Positions 36,956-50,221 of a stretch of 64,000 bases of DNA are shown here, one piece after another. The stretch covers positions 7,009,001 to 7,073,000 of the forward strand of contig NC_083507.1 in the NCBI RefSeq assembly GCF_032362555.1. The letters are read 5' to 3'. The notes below the pieces were generated by a model. The model was not told where the DNA came from. It saw nothing but the letters and a program-made list of their open reading frames with translations, and searched no databases. Position numbers and translations under genes: made by a program. Every line of letters begins with the position of its first letter. Within the stretch, counting starts at the first letter, position 1. This DNA comes from Amyelois transitella (lineage: Eukaryota; Arthropoda; Insecta; Lepidoptera; Pyralidae).

Positions 36956-39564
36956 GACTTTTATCACATTCGTAAGAAATTTATAATTTACTTTTATTTC
37001 TCGCTACCTTAGTTGTATATCTAATACATACTTACTTAGTCATTTAAAACCCTGTGCCTAAGCTAAAAAGATTGACTCATACCTAATTTAAATGGAAATC
37101 TGATTATTTTTATTAAAAGGATTTCCACAGCCAATTTTCAGTAAGTGACCTCAACAGAATGTTTGACAGACAAGCAAAAGGTAATCTTTCCACCCACTTA
37201 TAATTACTTACGAGACGAAACTAGGCACGCCTGTTCACCTGATAGAGTGTGGGTTGGTGTCATTTGTCTATTTGTGACTAAACACGTTCGTGTAATATCT
37301 ACACCTTCACATCTTTTACCCGTGCCTTCGCTACCGGGGAGTTTCCAAAAGTACCTACTTCCTTCGCTGATGCCTACGTCAACTTTTCATGTGGATAACA
37401 ATTGCGTATAATTTCGTTTGAATATTTGGGCTTTAGGTACCGTACCTACGTTAAATAAATCAATTACCTTTCCTTCTTCATATCTTAGTTTCTTAATATT
37501 TGAAAATCACCGTAGAATGTGAATTAACTTTTATATGGCCACACAAATATTTTCTGCTAGAACTACCATTAATTTTTGGCCGATAGAAAACGTTTCAGGT
37601 ATGTTCATGTGCACCAAATAAATATATATGTATTAGCATACATATTTTGCTTTATCGCATTACAAGTTAGCCAAGTTACAGAGCGACGAGATAAGGTTAC
37701 TGATCCTTCACGCGCTACTTGTAGTTGTAATACCTAGGCAACCTTGTTTATTAGGTAGGTGCATCTGAGTTTATTCATAATTAATGAATAAGGTATAAAG
37801 ACAAGATAAATGTACGAGGAGGAAGAGTGAGGGAATAATAACAAATTACCTTAAGGTAATAATATTCCTGAACGTTTGCCATTTAAATTAATTTTACCAG
37901 GTAGTTCTGTTGTTAACAGGTGCACGTGAAATACAATCAATTTTGAATCAGATAATAAAGGTATATTTGGGTGACAAATGGTAGGCAGTGACATTAGAAC
38001 TTGGGAGATATTATAAGAGGCGGTGGTTCAAGTTGGTGGGCCATCAACCCCGTACCAACTAGTGTCAGATCCCCAAACAAAACGAAAGCGGAAACAAATG
38101 TAAACGGAAATTGTCCTGTCTATTCATTTTATTATGATAGGTACAAGTGCAGAAATTTTGATAATGACTCATAATATTTTTGTTGATTTAGTTCCATAAT
38201 ATTAAACCATTATTATCAAAGGCATTATCAATAATCACAATAGGCACCACGACGACAACAAAATAATCAATATGTATAACATTCGCGCTTCTAGTCATCG
38301 GCTTTGATGTTTAATTAAATTCCGTAACAATAAAACAAGTTGCGTGCCTGTAAATGAGACAACACGTCTACCTTGGTGTGAATAATGAGAAGGAACGAAA
38401 GCTACTTGTTCCAAATATAGAGAATTGCAATTGATGAGGAGCTGTCAGATAGCGTCACCGCCGCGCCCGCGAGGGAAGCCGCCAATTACTTCATTGCCTT
38501 TTGCGGCCGTTTCCAACTGGACAAATAAACCCTCATTTTGAATTGCACCGTATCGTGCCAGAGATTAGGTCACGGCAATGCTAAATCCTAAGTATAATAG
38601 AATCATTTAAGTAGATAAATATGATCAACAATACTGGTGAGCATAAAGCTTAATATAGATAACCGACTTCTGGATTCTTGTCATGGGAGGACGTAACCGA
38701 CGGTAACCGAACAAATGCATAGTGGATAGTAATGAATTTGAAATATTATTCATGTTGCGATCTTGAAAACAATGCCTCGAAGAATATATAAATTGTTACA
38801 ACATTTAATTAAACAATTACCATGCATATCCTACAACAGAATAATCTGTAATTTAAATTGTTTTAACAAGAGTCATTCTATGATGAGGTGATCACTCAGC
38901 CTCCGTCTGCAAAATTCTATGTAAATGATTATATCTATAAAACTCCGCAGGCAGCTTTGGCATTCATACTAATTATGCTTCTGATTACAACTATTCATAG
39001 AAATATATGTACTCTGTGTCTAAGTAGGGATTGTATTTATCACAGTTTTCCGTTCCTTGCAATTATTGCATTTCCTGAAAGGTATGTAAGCGTTATAATT
39101 GTGATTATTTCTTTTGTTTTCCATCCATCATGAGTCAGACATGCTTTTGCAGAATTAATTAAAAATTATTACAAGAGTTGATTTTTAAAACCCAACTTTA
39201 GCGCCATCAACAAACGAATACAGATGAATAGTAATCTATATCCTTCACCAGAATCTTAATTATGAAAATTTACAAGAAGATATTAATTCAGTAGATAACG
39301 CGTGAAAAGGTAACAAAACTTTGGTTTATATTATTAGTCGGGATTTGGGTTGGGAGTTGTCATAATTATAAATTCACATAATTAATGTCACTCCTATTTT
39401 GCGAAAGCTTTCAGTGTATCACAACTATTTTCGTTGTCACTTTCTGTAGCAAAATTCAGATCATAAATATTTCAATGCTTTTAAAGAGCTTCCAACAATT
39501 AAACGTTCATTCAAGATTTAGGAAGCTTCTTACCAAAATATCTGTTTATATTTTTCATTGAACA

Positions 39565-40060
39565 CTAGTTGATGCCCGCAACTCTGTTTGCGTGTTATTG
39601 GAAATACGAAGGTTAAGATTATTAAATTTACTCAAATTTCGGTACATATTACAGAGTAGCTGGTCGCTTTGGCTTCTACATCACATGATCCAGATCTTTC
39701 ATTATATTTCACCAAAAGAAAATGCTCTCAGGTTACACAACTTTTGTCAAGACGTCTTTTCCATAATTCGGATGATTTAGCTGGTCTAAAATGGTTCTGC
39801 ATCAGGTATTCCAGGATTTTCAATTTTTATACGCTAACAGAAAATGCTTATCAGGTTGAAAATCTTTTATTAAGACGTCATTTCGATATTTCCTATAGTT
39901 TAGCTGAGTTGTTATGGTTCGATATCAGCTGTACCAGATTCAAAAATAAATTATACCCTATATGTTGGCCAGGCATAAGAGCTATAACAACAAAGAAAGT
40001 TTCATTAAAATCAGTAGTTCCGGAGATTAGTGTGTACAAACAAACATACAAACAGGATTT
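39565..40060 (+). repeat. Family C element containing a ~122-bp degenerate tandem repeat
   Basis: Begins CTAGTTGATGCCCGCAACTC. From 39660 the sequence repeats in units of 121-123 bases, starting at 39660, 39781 and 39904 (partial). Each unit opens CTGGTC or CTGAGT, and the two full units share AGAAAATGCT and AGACGTC at matching places, ending in ATTTAG or GTTTAG. A stop-free reading frame of 165 codons crosses the array but shows no conserved protein motif. Confidence 0.6.
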
Positions 40061-42142
40061 TTTTTTCAAATTCATGCTCGGTTACCATTTTTTATATTTT
40101 TTTTTAAATATACTTAATGTACAGACAACATTTTTTTACTGTTTTACTATATGTATTGATTACTGAGATTAATATTGTCAAAATAAGTACATAAGTAGTA
40201 AAATTACATAACAATGTTGACGTCGCGGACAACTATTATTATTCCATAAATCCTTCGTCATTTGCTAATTACAAGCAGGTAAGGGCCATGTGCGCATGCA
40301 CATCTAACAATTATGGAGTTATGAAGGTTGTAAGCAACGTGCAGCCTACATATAGTCCCAGGGGACCATTGTGACAATTAGTTTATCGAATCCCTAGACG
40401 ATATGTTGACACTCCTAATAAAACTATGTTCCTGTTTGTATGTATGTATCCTTCCTCGTTTTAACTGAGTAGTATATTGTCAAAAAATATATATTTTTTT
40501 ATTAATTTATGGGTATACTATAGGGTTCATGGTTTAAGTAAAAGTCGATCAAATATCTGACATAAGCTTCAGTTACTTAATGAATTATAAGACGCTAGGT
40601 TATAAATTACAGTCAAAAATCTGTTCTTACTGTATGTTATAATTTACGTCAAGATCTCCCGCAATGCTGATAGGAGCTATTATCTTGTGTGCAGGTGTCA
40701 TTTTACATAATTAACTGCCTTGACGTATATATTTACCAATTAATTACGTAGAGATGCTTTTGTCTAGCTATACTTATGGCTGTGTAAAACGCAGATAATT
40801 ACGAAATTTTTTTTTATAATAAGTATGTCCCAAAAGAAATTTAATAATATTTTTCGTGAGCGTGCCAGGGAGCTTCACATAAAAATTATACAGATAAGAA
40901 TATTCACTTGATTTACTCTTGTTATTGTTTATCCAATAAAACAATGAATATTTTACCATAACGTTATTGAAATTAACTTTTACATTTTATTGATATACTT
41001 ACTTAAATAATTGATATCAATTTTACCTATTTAGTATGGTCACTATTGCGTTTATTATTTTGTGCCACATCTAAATAGATATCTAATCTGTTATTTTAGC
41101 CATGTTTGTAAACTCGTCTGTGAATTTAGTCAATAAAGGAACGAAGGCAGCGCTCGGCACACCATAGGATTAATAGATAGTTTTTCTACAAACAAATTCC
41201 ATTATGATAACAGAAGATAAGATACTCGCCTGAACCATGATCATGCTCGCATGTGGAATGTATTAACGATAAATTCGAATACGGGTAATGGAATCTAATT
41301 AAAGTTTTTTTTTTTAAATATGGTACCATCCCATGATAAAATTCTGCTACATACGTTATTCCATAAAATAATGAACGAAGAATCTTCTGGATCAAACGGG
41401 ACAAAGCTATAACTAAACTATACGATGACCATGACGAATATTCCGTTATTATTTACCCCATTAATATAAATAAAGTAGAAACTGGCAGTAGTTATATACT
41501 AGTTTCAAACGTTGTTTTATGCATGTTTACAATCATAAACTTGGTGCATTATGTTTACCAAAATTTACGACTGCATTTTATGTGTCTGTGCCGTCATCTA
41601 CTGTTGTACTTTACCAAATGAATTCGTTATAGTTCAGGTTATGGTCTGTTAATTTCGCAATTTGTTTAAATTTATTCATTTCGTCCTATTCCTTTCTTTT
41701 ATCCCGGTCGCGTCCTTTCTGATGATCATCAGAATCTAAAAGATGCTAAATAACTACTTAAGAAGTAAATTCAATAAAGTCGGATAAATAAATATCGCAT
41801 TAATTATGATATATTATACAACAAATAAAAATCATTTATTTTTGGTATAACACGTAGGTGTAGTGTAGTAGATTGATGAAAACAATAGGCAGATAGATAC
41901 TTAATTATGTCCAAAATAGTGTTATGAACCTAAACCATTACAAATTTCCTGCTGGGTCTCGACTACGTACAGACAGAGAACCTTTTACATCCATTATTTT
42001 AAATACTAAATATGGCGAAATCTTATTAATAATGTAAATATAAAAAAATCCTTTTACTATAAGTTTAATTTTTCGCTCTAATTTATTCCGTTGTTACCTA
42101 TATGTTTATTCTATTCATATTCGCTAGTTGTATAAGTACTAT

Positions 42143-42298
42143 TTGTGGGGAGAGGCTGGTGTACTGAGATACAAGCCCTGCTTAGTTCAGACACCAGTCT
42201 CTCACAAACTTACTTTGTATAGTTATAGTCAACTTTTCTGTAAATATTTTGATTTAAGTTTGTGTAACGAAAAATAAAGAAATTTGATTTGATTTGAG
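42143..42298 (+). repeat. LINE-type 3' end with TTTGA tail
   Basis: Contains GGGGAGAGGCTGGTGTACTG and CAGACACCAGTCTCTCACAA, then AATAAAGAAATTTGATTTGA at the end. The short TTTGA repeat after AATAAA is typical of non-LTR retrotransposon tails in moths. Confidence 0.5.
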
Positions 42299-44203
42299 CT
42301 GTACAATAAAATAAAGTTTTTCTGATCTTGGAGTAAATTCAAATACCGAGTCAATATAATTTGTTTACTTTAGGCCAATAACTTCTTAATTTTCTTATTT
42401 GTATATGTATGTCTATCATCTACCAAGTAAGTACACGGGACATGATTCCAGGAGTTGTAGGTCATTGTAACCATTTTTTGTTTTGGTTTTTACTAAGCTT
42501 TTTGTTGAAGCAATTATATCGAGATGTACATCTTACATAGTGTAGGGCTGCCATGGATCAAATTCTTTAGGTAAGACTGTAAAAATAAGACAGAGAAAAA
42601 GTGTGTGATTCTGTATAAATTAGCAAAATTTCGTTTTATAAATAATAATATCTATCGATAATTTATTACCTTTGATTTTACAAAATATTACATTATACTG
42701 ATTGCTATTTTTTCCTAAAATCATTTTTCTTAATCTGAACATCATGATTATTATACTAAAAAATTTTTACAATTTGTCCTCTTGGCTTGGTAGCCCTATC
42801 GTCAATACCAATTTTCGACTCGGCACACTGGTTTGGGTATACCTTCTTTACGCTTGGACGCCGAAGATCGTCTAACTGGCTTGCTTTTGCTTCAGATTTC
42901 AATCACCGCCTACGGGCTGTGGCCAAAGTAAACGACGAGTCTCTGACGGCGTGTAACCGAAAGTAGAGTTTGATTGCCTAATTATTTTATGGTGGAGAAA
43001 CATTTTTACGGTCTAGGTATGCTGTCAAAGTAATTCCCAGAATTATTCACAAATACCACATTATTCTTACATTGAGTTAAGAGATGTTCAATATCTATAC
43101 AGTTGGTAACTAAAACAATAATGCTCAGGTGGCTTATATTTATTAATTCCGTGTTAGATATCACAATCGCGTTGTAAATAATTTACATTTAGCCAGTAGG
43201 TAAATTTAACAATTCGTAAATACATAATACTCCAGTGGTTACTCCTTTATTATTGTATGTACTCATAATTACCTAATAGCAAGAAGACTGAATAAAATTT
43301 CAAAAAGTGTTGTTTTCACTGAGCAGGTACTTATTTGACTAAAGAATGCATGCAGGGAATTGCGACACGTGAGTACTACGTAATAGGATAATTCGTGATC
43401 AGAGAGAGAATAGGAATTTTTATGATCATTTAAAAAGTAAAATTAGTGTTAAACTAATCTTAACGCTATAGATGGCTCTTCATCGACAAAAAGGCTTTGA
43501 AGATATTATTAATAGCTTTTTAATTTTAGACTGTGTCAATAATTCTGAGTTTTTAAATATATGTCAAACAATTTTAAGGTAAGAATCTAACATTTTAAGC
43601 AAATAACAAGAAATGTATGTTTAAACAAGTTATTTTACAGTTAAAAAATATCTATGTGAAACGATATTTATGCACCCGCCATACAGCTCCAAAATTCATC
43701 TCTCCTCTCATGGGTCTACTGGAAGGGAATTCTATTGAAATAAATAGCACCTTTGTTTTAGAATTACTGTATTAAATGCTCCTGTATATAATTTTGTGTA
43801 ATTAATAAATAAGGAAACTGTTTTTTTTTCTGCAAACACTTTGACTGTGACTGTGATAATTTGATACGTTTTTGTCATAAAACTACTTATATAAACAATA
43901 TGTTTGACTTTTCTACGTAAATACGATATGATAGTAATCATAGGTTGTTAAAACTCATAATGACCGAAGTCTGTCGCCAGACATCAAGGTCAAAATATAG
44001 ACAGGTAGGTAGACAAAATATGGCTGCATTTGCGTCTCGTTTTTAAAAAGACTGTAATAAAAAGGAGATTCTCACTTCTACTGTGTTTTTCGTTGTTTAT
44101 GACAATTTAAACAGACTGTTCGTTGAACGATAATTTTCTAAAATTCAAATTGGTACAGCTAATAAATCACAAAATTGTAATGAACAAAAACATACTATGG
44201 TTG

Positions 44204-44290
44204 AATGAATGAATTTATTTGAACAACATACACAAGCTTCTTGAATACACATCATAAAATAAAATAATGCTTTTCTCAACTACACGGAAC
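44204..44290 (-). repeat. LINE-type 3' end, reverse strand
   Basis: Starts TTGAATGAATGAATTTATTT, which reversed is AAATAAATTCATTCATTCAA, a poly(A)-signal-like word followed by a TTCA tail. The body is short and decayed. Confidence 0.4.
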
Positions 44291-44329
44291 ATCCCATCCA
44301 TTTCCAACTTATAGGTATATAATAAATCT

Positions 44330-44493
44330 GAAAGAGCGTTCGTTCGCGTCACGTCATAAAACACACTGAACCGATGAAACTTGGTACAAATACTTTATAT
44401 ACCTTGATAAAGGACATTGGCTACTTTTTTACGTAACTCCTAAGGGAACGGGACTAGCGGGAGCTTAAGTCTTATGCGGGCGAAAGCTAGTTG
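44330..44493 (-). repeat. Family C element, reverse strand
   Basis: Contains AAAGAGCGTTCGTTCGCGTC, CTGAACCGATGAAACTTGGT, and ends GCGGGCGAAAGCTAG, the reverse of the family head. The element at 44496 begins right after it. Confidence 0.55.
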
Positions 44494-44495
44494 AA

Positions 44496-45732
44496 ATCCC
44501 AAGTAACAATTAGGCGCTAAAGTAAGATTTATAATAAGTCTTTAAAAGCGCTAACTAGATTCTAAAGTGGTTTATGGGTGTAACAAATTAGTGTTAGAGC
44601 GCGCTCTAACCCTACTTTACCCCCGAATTAGGCACAATTTTTATATTACTCAAGGTTGTATAATGACGGTATACAAGAGTTATGGTAATTAGCTAAGAGG
44701 TACAATCAATGCTATAAGAAAGTTATGATAGCGGTAACAGGATCTCTTAGCGATACAAGAGGGGTAAATAAGCGTCAACTGACTCCTTAAGCGGTACAGT
44801 AGAGATACAAAGGCGTTAATTATATTTTCAAGCGCTAAAAGGGAGGTAAATAGGTGTTTTGTAACGGTCTGAACGCTATTCAAGATAATTAAACTAATTT
44901 TGTGATCTAATAATAAATAATTTTATTTTCAATGGCTATAAGTTTACGACTAATGATTTTTATATTAAACAAAAAAAAGTGATATTGTATGGTGCGAAAG
45001 GAAGCATATTTTTGCTGCGAAGGAAAGTACACTGTGAATATGTTACATATTTATTGGCAAATAATTCGAGCGCCCGATGTATGTTGTCTATTTACTGAAA
45101 ACTTTTCCACGTATTTACAACAATTTTTGTTTATTTTGGTTGCGACGCCATTGTCAAAAACTAGTAGTCAATATAAGAAATACAGTAGTGACCTTAAGCG
45201 CTATTACTTTACCTTTAGTCACAAAAAAGTAACAATAGACGCTAAAGGATCTGTTATAGCGAAAAATTATACTCCTATTTGACTTAAGGTAATGCAAGAG
45301 AGTTTTGTATAACTTCAAGCATTTGGTTCTATATAAGATTAAATAAACACCATTGTAAGGCTGGTAGCGCTTATTAACGCTATTGTGCAACTTTAGGTTC
45401 TTGTAAAGAGTTTAATATCACCTGCATAGCACTTTTGGAGGTAGTAACTAATTCTTATTCTTATTTAGATCTTAGAGTTCTAAGATTCACTTAAAGCTAT
45501 AACACAAAATGCTGTGCATGTACAACAGTGTTAAGATTTGCCATAATACATCCATAACCTTTAAGCTCGCCTAATTGTCGCGCTTGTAACTCTGTATTAT
45601 AAGTAGAAGTGATATACGTTACTTGGTACGCCACTTTATCGCCAATAGTCATAAGTGCTGCTACTGTAATGCCTTTGTAGCCCACTAAGTAACAAAATAA
45701 GCTCTAATCGTCGCCTAAATGTTTGTTGGGAT
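44496..45732. mobile_element. Candidate 1.24-kb non-autonomous TIR transposon
   Basis: The left end reads ATCCCAAGTAACAATTAGGC and the right end, read on the other strand, ATCCCAACAAACATTTAGGC, an inverted match of 16 in 20 bases. Between them, short words around GCGCTAA / TTAGCG / GGTAACA recur many times in both orientations (for example 44513, 44548, 44603, 45195, 45368), unlike the flanks. No transposase-like reading frame is present. The terminal AT could be a two-base target duplication or part of the repeat. It resembles non-autonomous DNA transposons with subterminal repeats; superfamily unknown. Confidence 0.5.
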
Positions 45733-46904
45733 ATTGTGTGCATACAGAAATCGAAATAATTTGTGATTGCAGTCAACCAACACCAAAATTCATTATACTT
45801 TTTTAGAACAAATTCTCTTGAAATTGCCCATGAGCATCAAGCATCCTACGTTCTTCCTTTACCATTCCTCAAATATTCTGAAAATAAAGCCATCATTAGT
45901 GAACACATTAATATTTATTGTTCGTGATTGATTCTTATATTTATACATTTAAAGCCTACTTTAGTGACAAATGTTTAACCCAGTGACCTTTCTTTGGATA
46001 TAATAAATATACAAAATATTGATCTTTACCTGATTGCTCCTATGAAAGCAATGCTTGAAATCATTTAATTTTTTAAATGCTTTATTCATAGGTATTTTTT
46101 CTTTTTTTAATTTAGCTTACCTGAATGTAAGGTCAGATACTTTTATTTCTAACTTAATGTGCCCTATATATTACCTCTAAGTAAATTAATTTCCATTCCA
46201 ACAGTTTGAACTGACCTGACTGTGATCTTCGAGACTAGTGATTATAAGCCGTTTACTATACTTACTTAGACGTGGTAAGTAGGTACCTGCACAATTTAAA
46301 ATAAATACGAGTATATTTCTCTTTTAATTCCATACAATTATTCGGTAACGAAATTAACATAAAACGGAAACCGTATGTTCGCCTCACTACCGAGTACCGC
46401 AATCTCTATTATAGTATGTGTGTATTAAAGTGTAGTGTAACATAAAGTCATCAGCAAGCATCACACCGTATACAGTAGCGTAATTAAGGGCCGGACTCTA
46501 TGGTATGCTATTATGACGGCCCATAGCGTTGGTTCTTTTGTTTTTTCTAAGATTGCGCGTAACCTGAAAATTAAATTAGAAAATCTAGAGTAATGTACAT
46601 ACACTGCGGTATAATCACCTGTTTTTTTTTTACAATTAATCTTTCCAGTTTTTAACACGAGTAAAAACAATAAGAATAGAGCTACCTATATGTTTATAAC
46701 AAACAAGATTATTTTTAAAATATCATAGATAACATGTCAGATAGGTATAGTGTGTCGCGGACTTTTTTGTAGATATTTATAAGATCTACAATTAATTAAA
46801 ACATTTCATGGTTCTATCTTTTGTAGTTTAGGCAGCGTACGCAAAATAAGTATCTTTTTGGTTGATTTTTTTCAGTTTGTGTCCGAAAAATCCAAATATA
46901 TTAC

Positions 46905-47068
46905 GGAACCCTATTTTTTTCTAAAATAAAATATAGTCTATGTTACTCGTGGATAATGCAGCTTTCGAATGGTGAAAGAATTTTTAAAATCGGTCCAGTA
47001 GTTTTTGAGCCTATTCATTACAACCAAACAAACAAACAAAGTTTTCCTCTTTATAATATTAGTGTAGA
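46905..47068 (-). repeat. Family C fragment
   Basis: Contains CGGTCCAGTAGTTTTTGAGC, CAAACAAACAAACAAAGTTT and ends TATAATATTAGTGTAGATA, the tail seen in the other family C copies. Confidence 0.55.
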
Positions 47069-47149
47069 TAACATAATGCCATTCAGCACAGCCAAGAATC
47101 AATTTTAAAAAAATTCAAAAATTATAGGATACTTCATATCGCTTAATAA

Positions 47150-47300
47150 TTGTCAAAACGTGTGGTTTAACAAGATTGGTTGACGTCAAATAAATTACTT
47201 AAAACTAAGTTTACTGCCGCTTTCAAGGCGTCAGTGCAGAAGAAGCGGTAACAAACTGCACTGCAGCATTTTCTACAACAACGTCAACTTCACAATATCA
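47150..47300 (-). repeat. Family A element, reverse strand
   Basis: Reads GACGTCAAATAAATTACTTA, GCCGCTTTCAAGGCGTCAGT, AGAAGCGGTAACAAACTGCA and CTGCAGCATTTT, the reverse of the copy at 35930-36092. Confidence 0.6.
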
Positions 47301-47374
47301 ATTAAACTTAGAACAGAATGTGGACGAGAGAATACATTGTTCAGATTAATATATTTATACGAGATTTTAATATT

Positions 47375-47435
47375 TAAATATATATATATATATATTGATA
47401 TATTGATTGATATATATATATATATATATTAATTG
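47375..47435. repeat. Imperfect AT palindrome
   Basis: Two TA runs (about 47379-47394 and 47411-47429) flank GATATATTGATTGATA, and outer AAT/ATT words extend the symmetry. The stretch can extrude a cruciform; as a microsatellite it is expected to vary in length. Confidence 0.7.
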
Positions 47436-49488
47436 ATTGGCAATTTTAAAAAGATTTATGTACAGAGTGTACTGTATTTTGATTTCAGTTCAAATTAATT
47501 AAACTTATTATATTAATTAAACACCAAATCATTTATGTGTTAAAATACTACAAATTATTAAAAATGTTTTACATGTAGGTAGGTAACTTATTTGAAATGC
47601 GGTTAAGCATATTGCATTCAATTAAATTATGTATGTGTACTAAAAATCCCTGAAAATTTACTCACGGTCTAGAAGGGCGCGCACTCTATAGATAGATAGG
47701 TGTTGGTACTCAATGTGGTTTCCCATTAACTTTTTGTTGGTTTGTCCTTATTAATAATGCATTTTCTACCTACATCAAAACTATTCATTCTTGGCGCTAT
47801 TTATCTTGCCATAGTTTCATAAACACAACGCTATTTTTATCAAATTTATCTTATATGTATTTACCTATATAAAATTGTGTATCTCTCTCACAATGTTCGT
47901 TCCCGTACTCCTCCAAAACGGCTAAAAATTATTTATATGGCAACACAACGTTTGCCGGGACAGCTATTTTTTATATAACATTACATTAATTTCATACTTT
48001 TTCCAATCATTTTACCTATACTATATATTATATATAACCGGAACCAACACTATGTGAAATATTTTTTTAAATATTATTATCTTAACATATTCATTAGCAC
48101 GAAATGCAATAAGGTATATAGTTAACTTGATCTAACTAAATTACGAACTAATAGATCTGTATAAACTTATTACGTCCACATTGCGAATCTTTTGAGAATT
48201 ACAAGATAATTTATTTATTTAAATAAAATAAAATCAATTACCAATTTAGTTCAGACACACAAGGATATCGATGACTTTAATTTATTAATACAATCATCTT
48301 CTTTTAAACATCACAAGTATTAATAATATTTCTAAGTAATTTATAGCTCGATCATATGAAAGTGCTGGTCAGACCTTCTCTTTTATTAACATTGATTAAC
48401 TTGACCTTAAATATTAAAGGACAATTCATTGTTACTCATTACAATTTACTGCATTTCCATGAAGACTTGAAGGCTTTGTTGACGTTGTCTTACTCTTTTA
48501 TGGAGTGCGCACCCACTCCGGTCAGGGCAAACAACTCTGGTAGCTTGACCCCGTAGGATTATGGCATTTTGCCAACTTTTTAAAATGTTGCATGCAGATC
48601 ATGATCAGAATAAACTAGTATGATTTCAAAGAAAACCTTAAGGTGACCCAATATTAAACATAAAAAGTAAGTACAATAATTAAGTCCACATTCACCAATC
48701 GTTTGAAAACAATTTTCGCAACAGTATTTCTTTATCTCTCATTAATTTGTAACGCAAAGACAGGAAACAGAGAAAAGAGTAAATTTATTCTAGTTTTAAT
48801 ACATCGTATTCAGTAAGTATCTACTGTGTTGAATGAACTTCCGCAGGAAACAAAAAAAAATAGTAAACTTTCTAATGATTCAAATTTCACATACAAAGCT
48901 AATTTAATATGACAAGTACAAAGCGGAAACTAGCCCTTCGACCCAAATAATTAGAATAATTTGCGTCCGGTAGCAATCACAGTACCATTTCCTGAATTAT
49001 TTCTGAGCAAGCCTTTTGTTGCACTGTACAAAACCTACGATAGAAATACAGTTCAGTGAAAAATATGGGGTACGAATGAATGTTATCAGATTGTCTGGTC
49101 TAACGACGTGTAAAGCGGCACTTTACAACTTTAAAAACCTCAATTTACACTTTCGGGTTCAGTTGACAAGATAAACATCATTTGGTCGTCGACCTATGTG
49201 TGTTACACGTACAACGTACCCGTCTAATTTTTTATTGCATCGGGATACCTGTTCTTCACTTGAGAACGCAACTGGAATAAACGCCAGGAGTCTGTTTTTA
49301 TTTTGCTTGTCAGTTTTATTATCTACATTCACAAACTTTTGCTCCTCTTCCTAAATAGATTTCGTAAGTTTTTGTTGAACAACGAAGTTAACTTTTGAAG
49401 CGCTAAGTACTTACAATGCCGAGCGCAGGCAGTAACTCTCCCGGCACTTTACAATAAGTAGGACCTATAGGTATCTTTACTATGTTTC

Positions 49489-49636
49489 CATAAAAGGCAA
49501 CTAAGGGAAATGCTAAGAAACTCGGTATTTTTCTTACAGGCGATGGGTTTGCAACCTGTCACTATTCAAAGCTAAATTCCACCATTAAGCCGAACGTGGT
49601 CTATCAGTCTTTTCATAAGGGATGTGATTATATGTT
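49489..49636 (-). repeat. Family B SINE-like copy just upstream of aquaporin exon
   Basis: Reverse copy: TTCCATAAAAGGCAACTAAG, CAGGCGATGGGTTTGCAACC, GTCACTATTC and GGTCTATCAGTCTTTTCATA. It ends about 30 bases before the acceptor of the first coding exon, so it forms the upstream edge of that splice region. Confidence 0.65.
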
Positions 49637-49668
49637 TTGGTTAAAAATTACATTTTTTTCGCAGAATC

Positions 49669-50161
49669 ATGGGTGAACTCGCTGCAAAGTTTGGCTTCGA
49701 CGAGCTGACGAATGGCGCAGGGGGCATCAGCAAAGCTCTTGTAGCTGAATTTATCGGTATTTATTTGGATTAATATGTAATTTTAATCACTCTCATGATT
49801 TAAATAGAAAATGCCAATTCGACTGTATCAATATTGTTGACATAATAAAGAAAATACATAGTAGGTATGCGGTTACTTCAGACCGTAAGGAAGTCTCAAA
49901 TAGATATAGCTGTAGGTATCTATTTTCTCTAATTCAACTTTATTGCCATAATACCTAATGATACACATTTTACCTACATTAATTATATTCTTTGTGTGAG
50001 TAAATCGGCTTTTTTATTTGATATTATCTAGGTTCGTAAATAATGCCTAATGTTGTTTAGAAAACCATAACTCATGTAAGGAAGTCCATGAACTTGCATA
50101 AATCATTAATTTTATAGGCAGCACTTACATCATTTAGTATAACAAGTACCTACCTGGTACA

Positions 50162-50221
<60 letters not shown>

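Larger units (their letters stand above)
28907..49664 (+). other. Long gene-free stretch, probably the first intron of the aquaporin gene
   Basis: No exon with family resemblance was found in either strand across 20.7 kb; the ORFs present are short and lack conserved motifs. The stretch holds dispersed repeats listed separately, two GC-richer islands (33560-33640 with GGGCGGTAACCGCTCGCCGC, and 38440-38600 with GTCACCGCCGCGCCCGCGAG) that could be regulatory, and much AT-rich sequence. An unlinked noncoding RNA cannot be excluded. Confidence 0.35.

Noticed and set aside
39669..40166. 165-codon open frame on the plus strand
   Set aside because: It runs through a degenerate tandem repeat inside a dispersed element and shows no conserved protein motif.
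44989..45282. 97-codon frame inside the TIR element as a transposase
   Set aside because: It is too short, has no catalytic-motif resemblance, and overlaps an equally long frame on the other strand.
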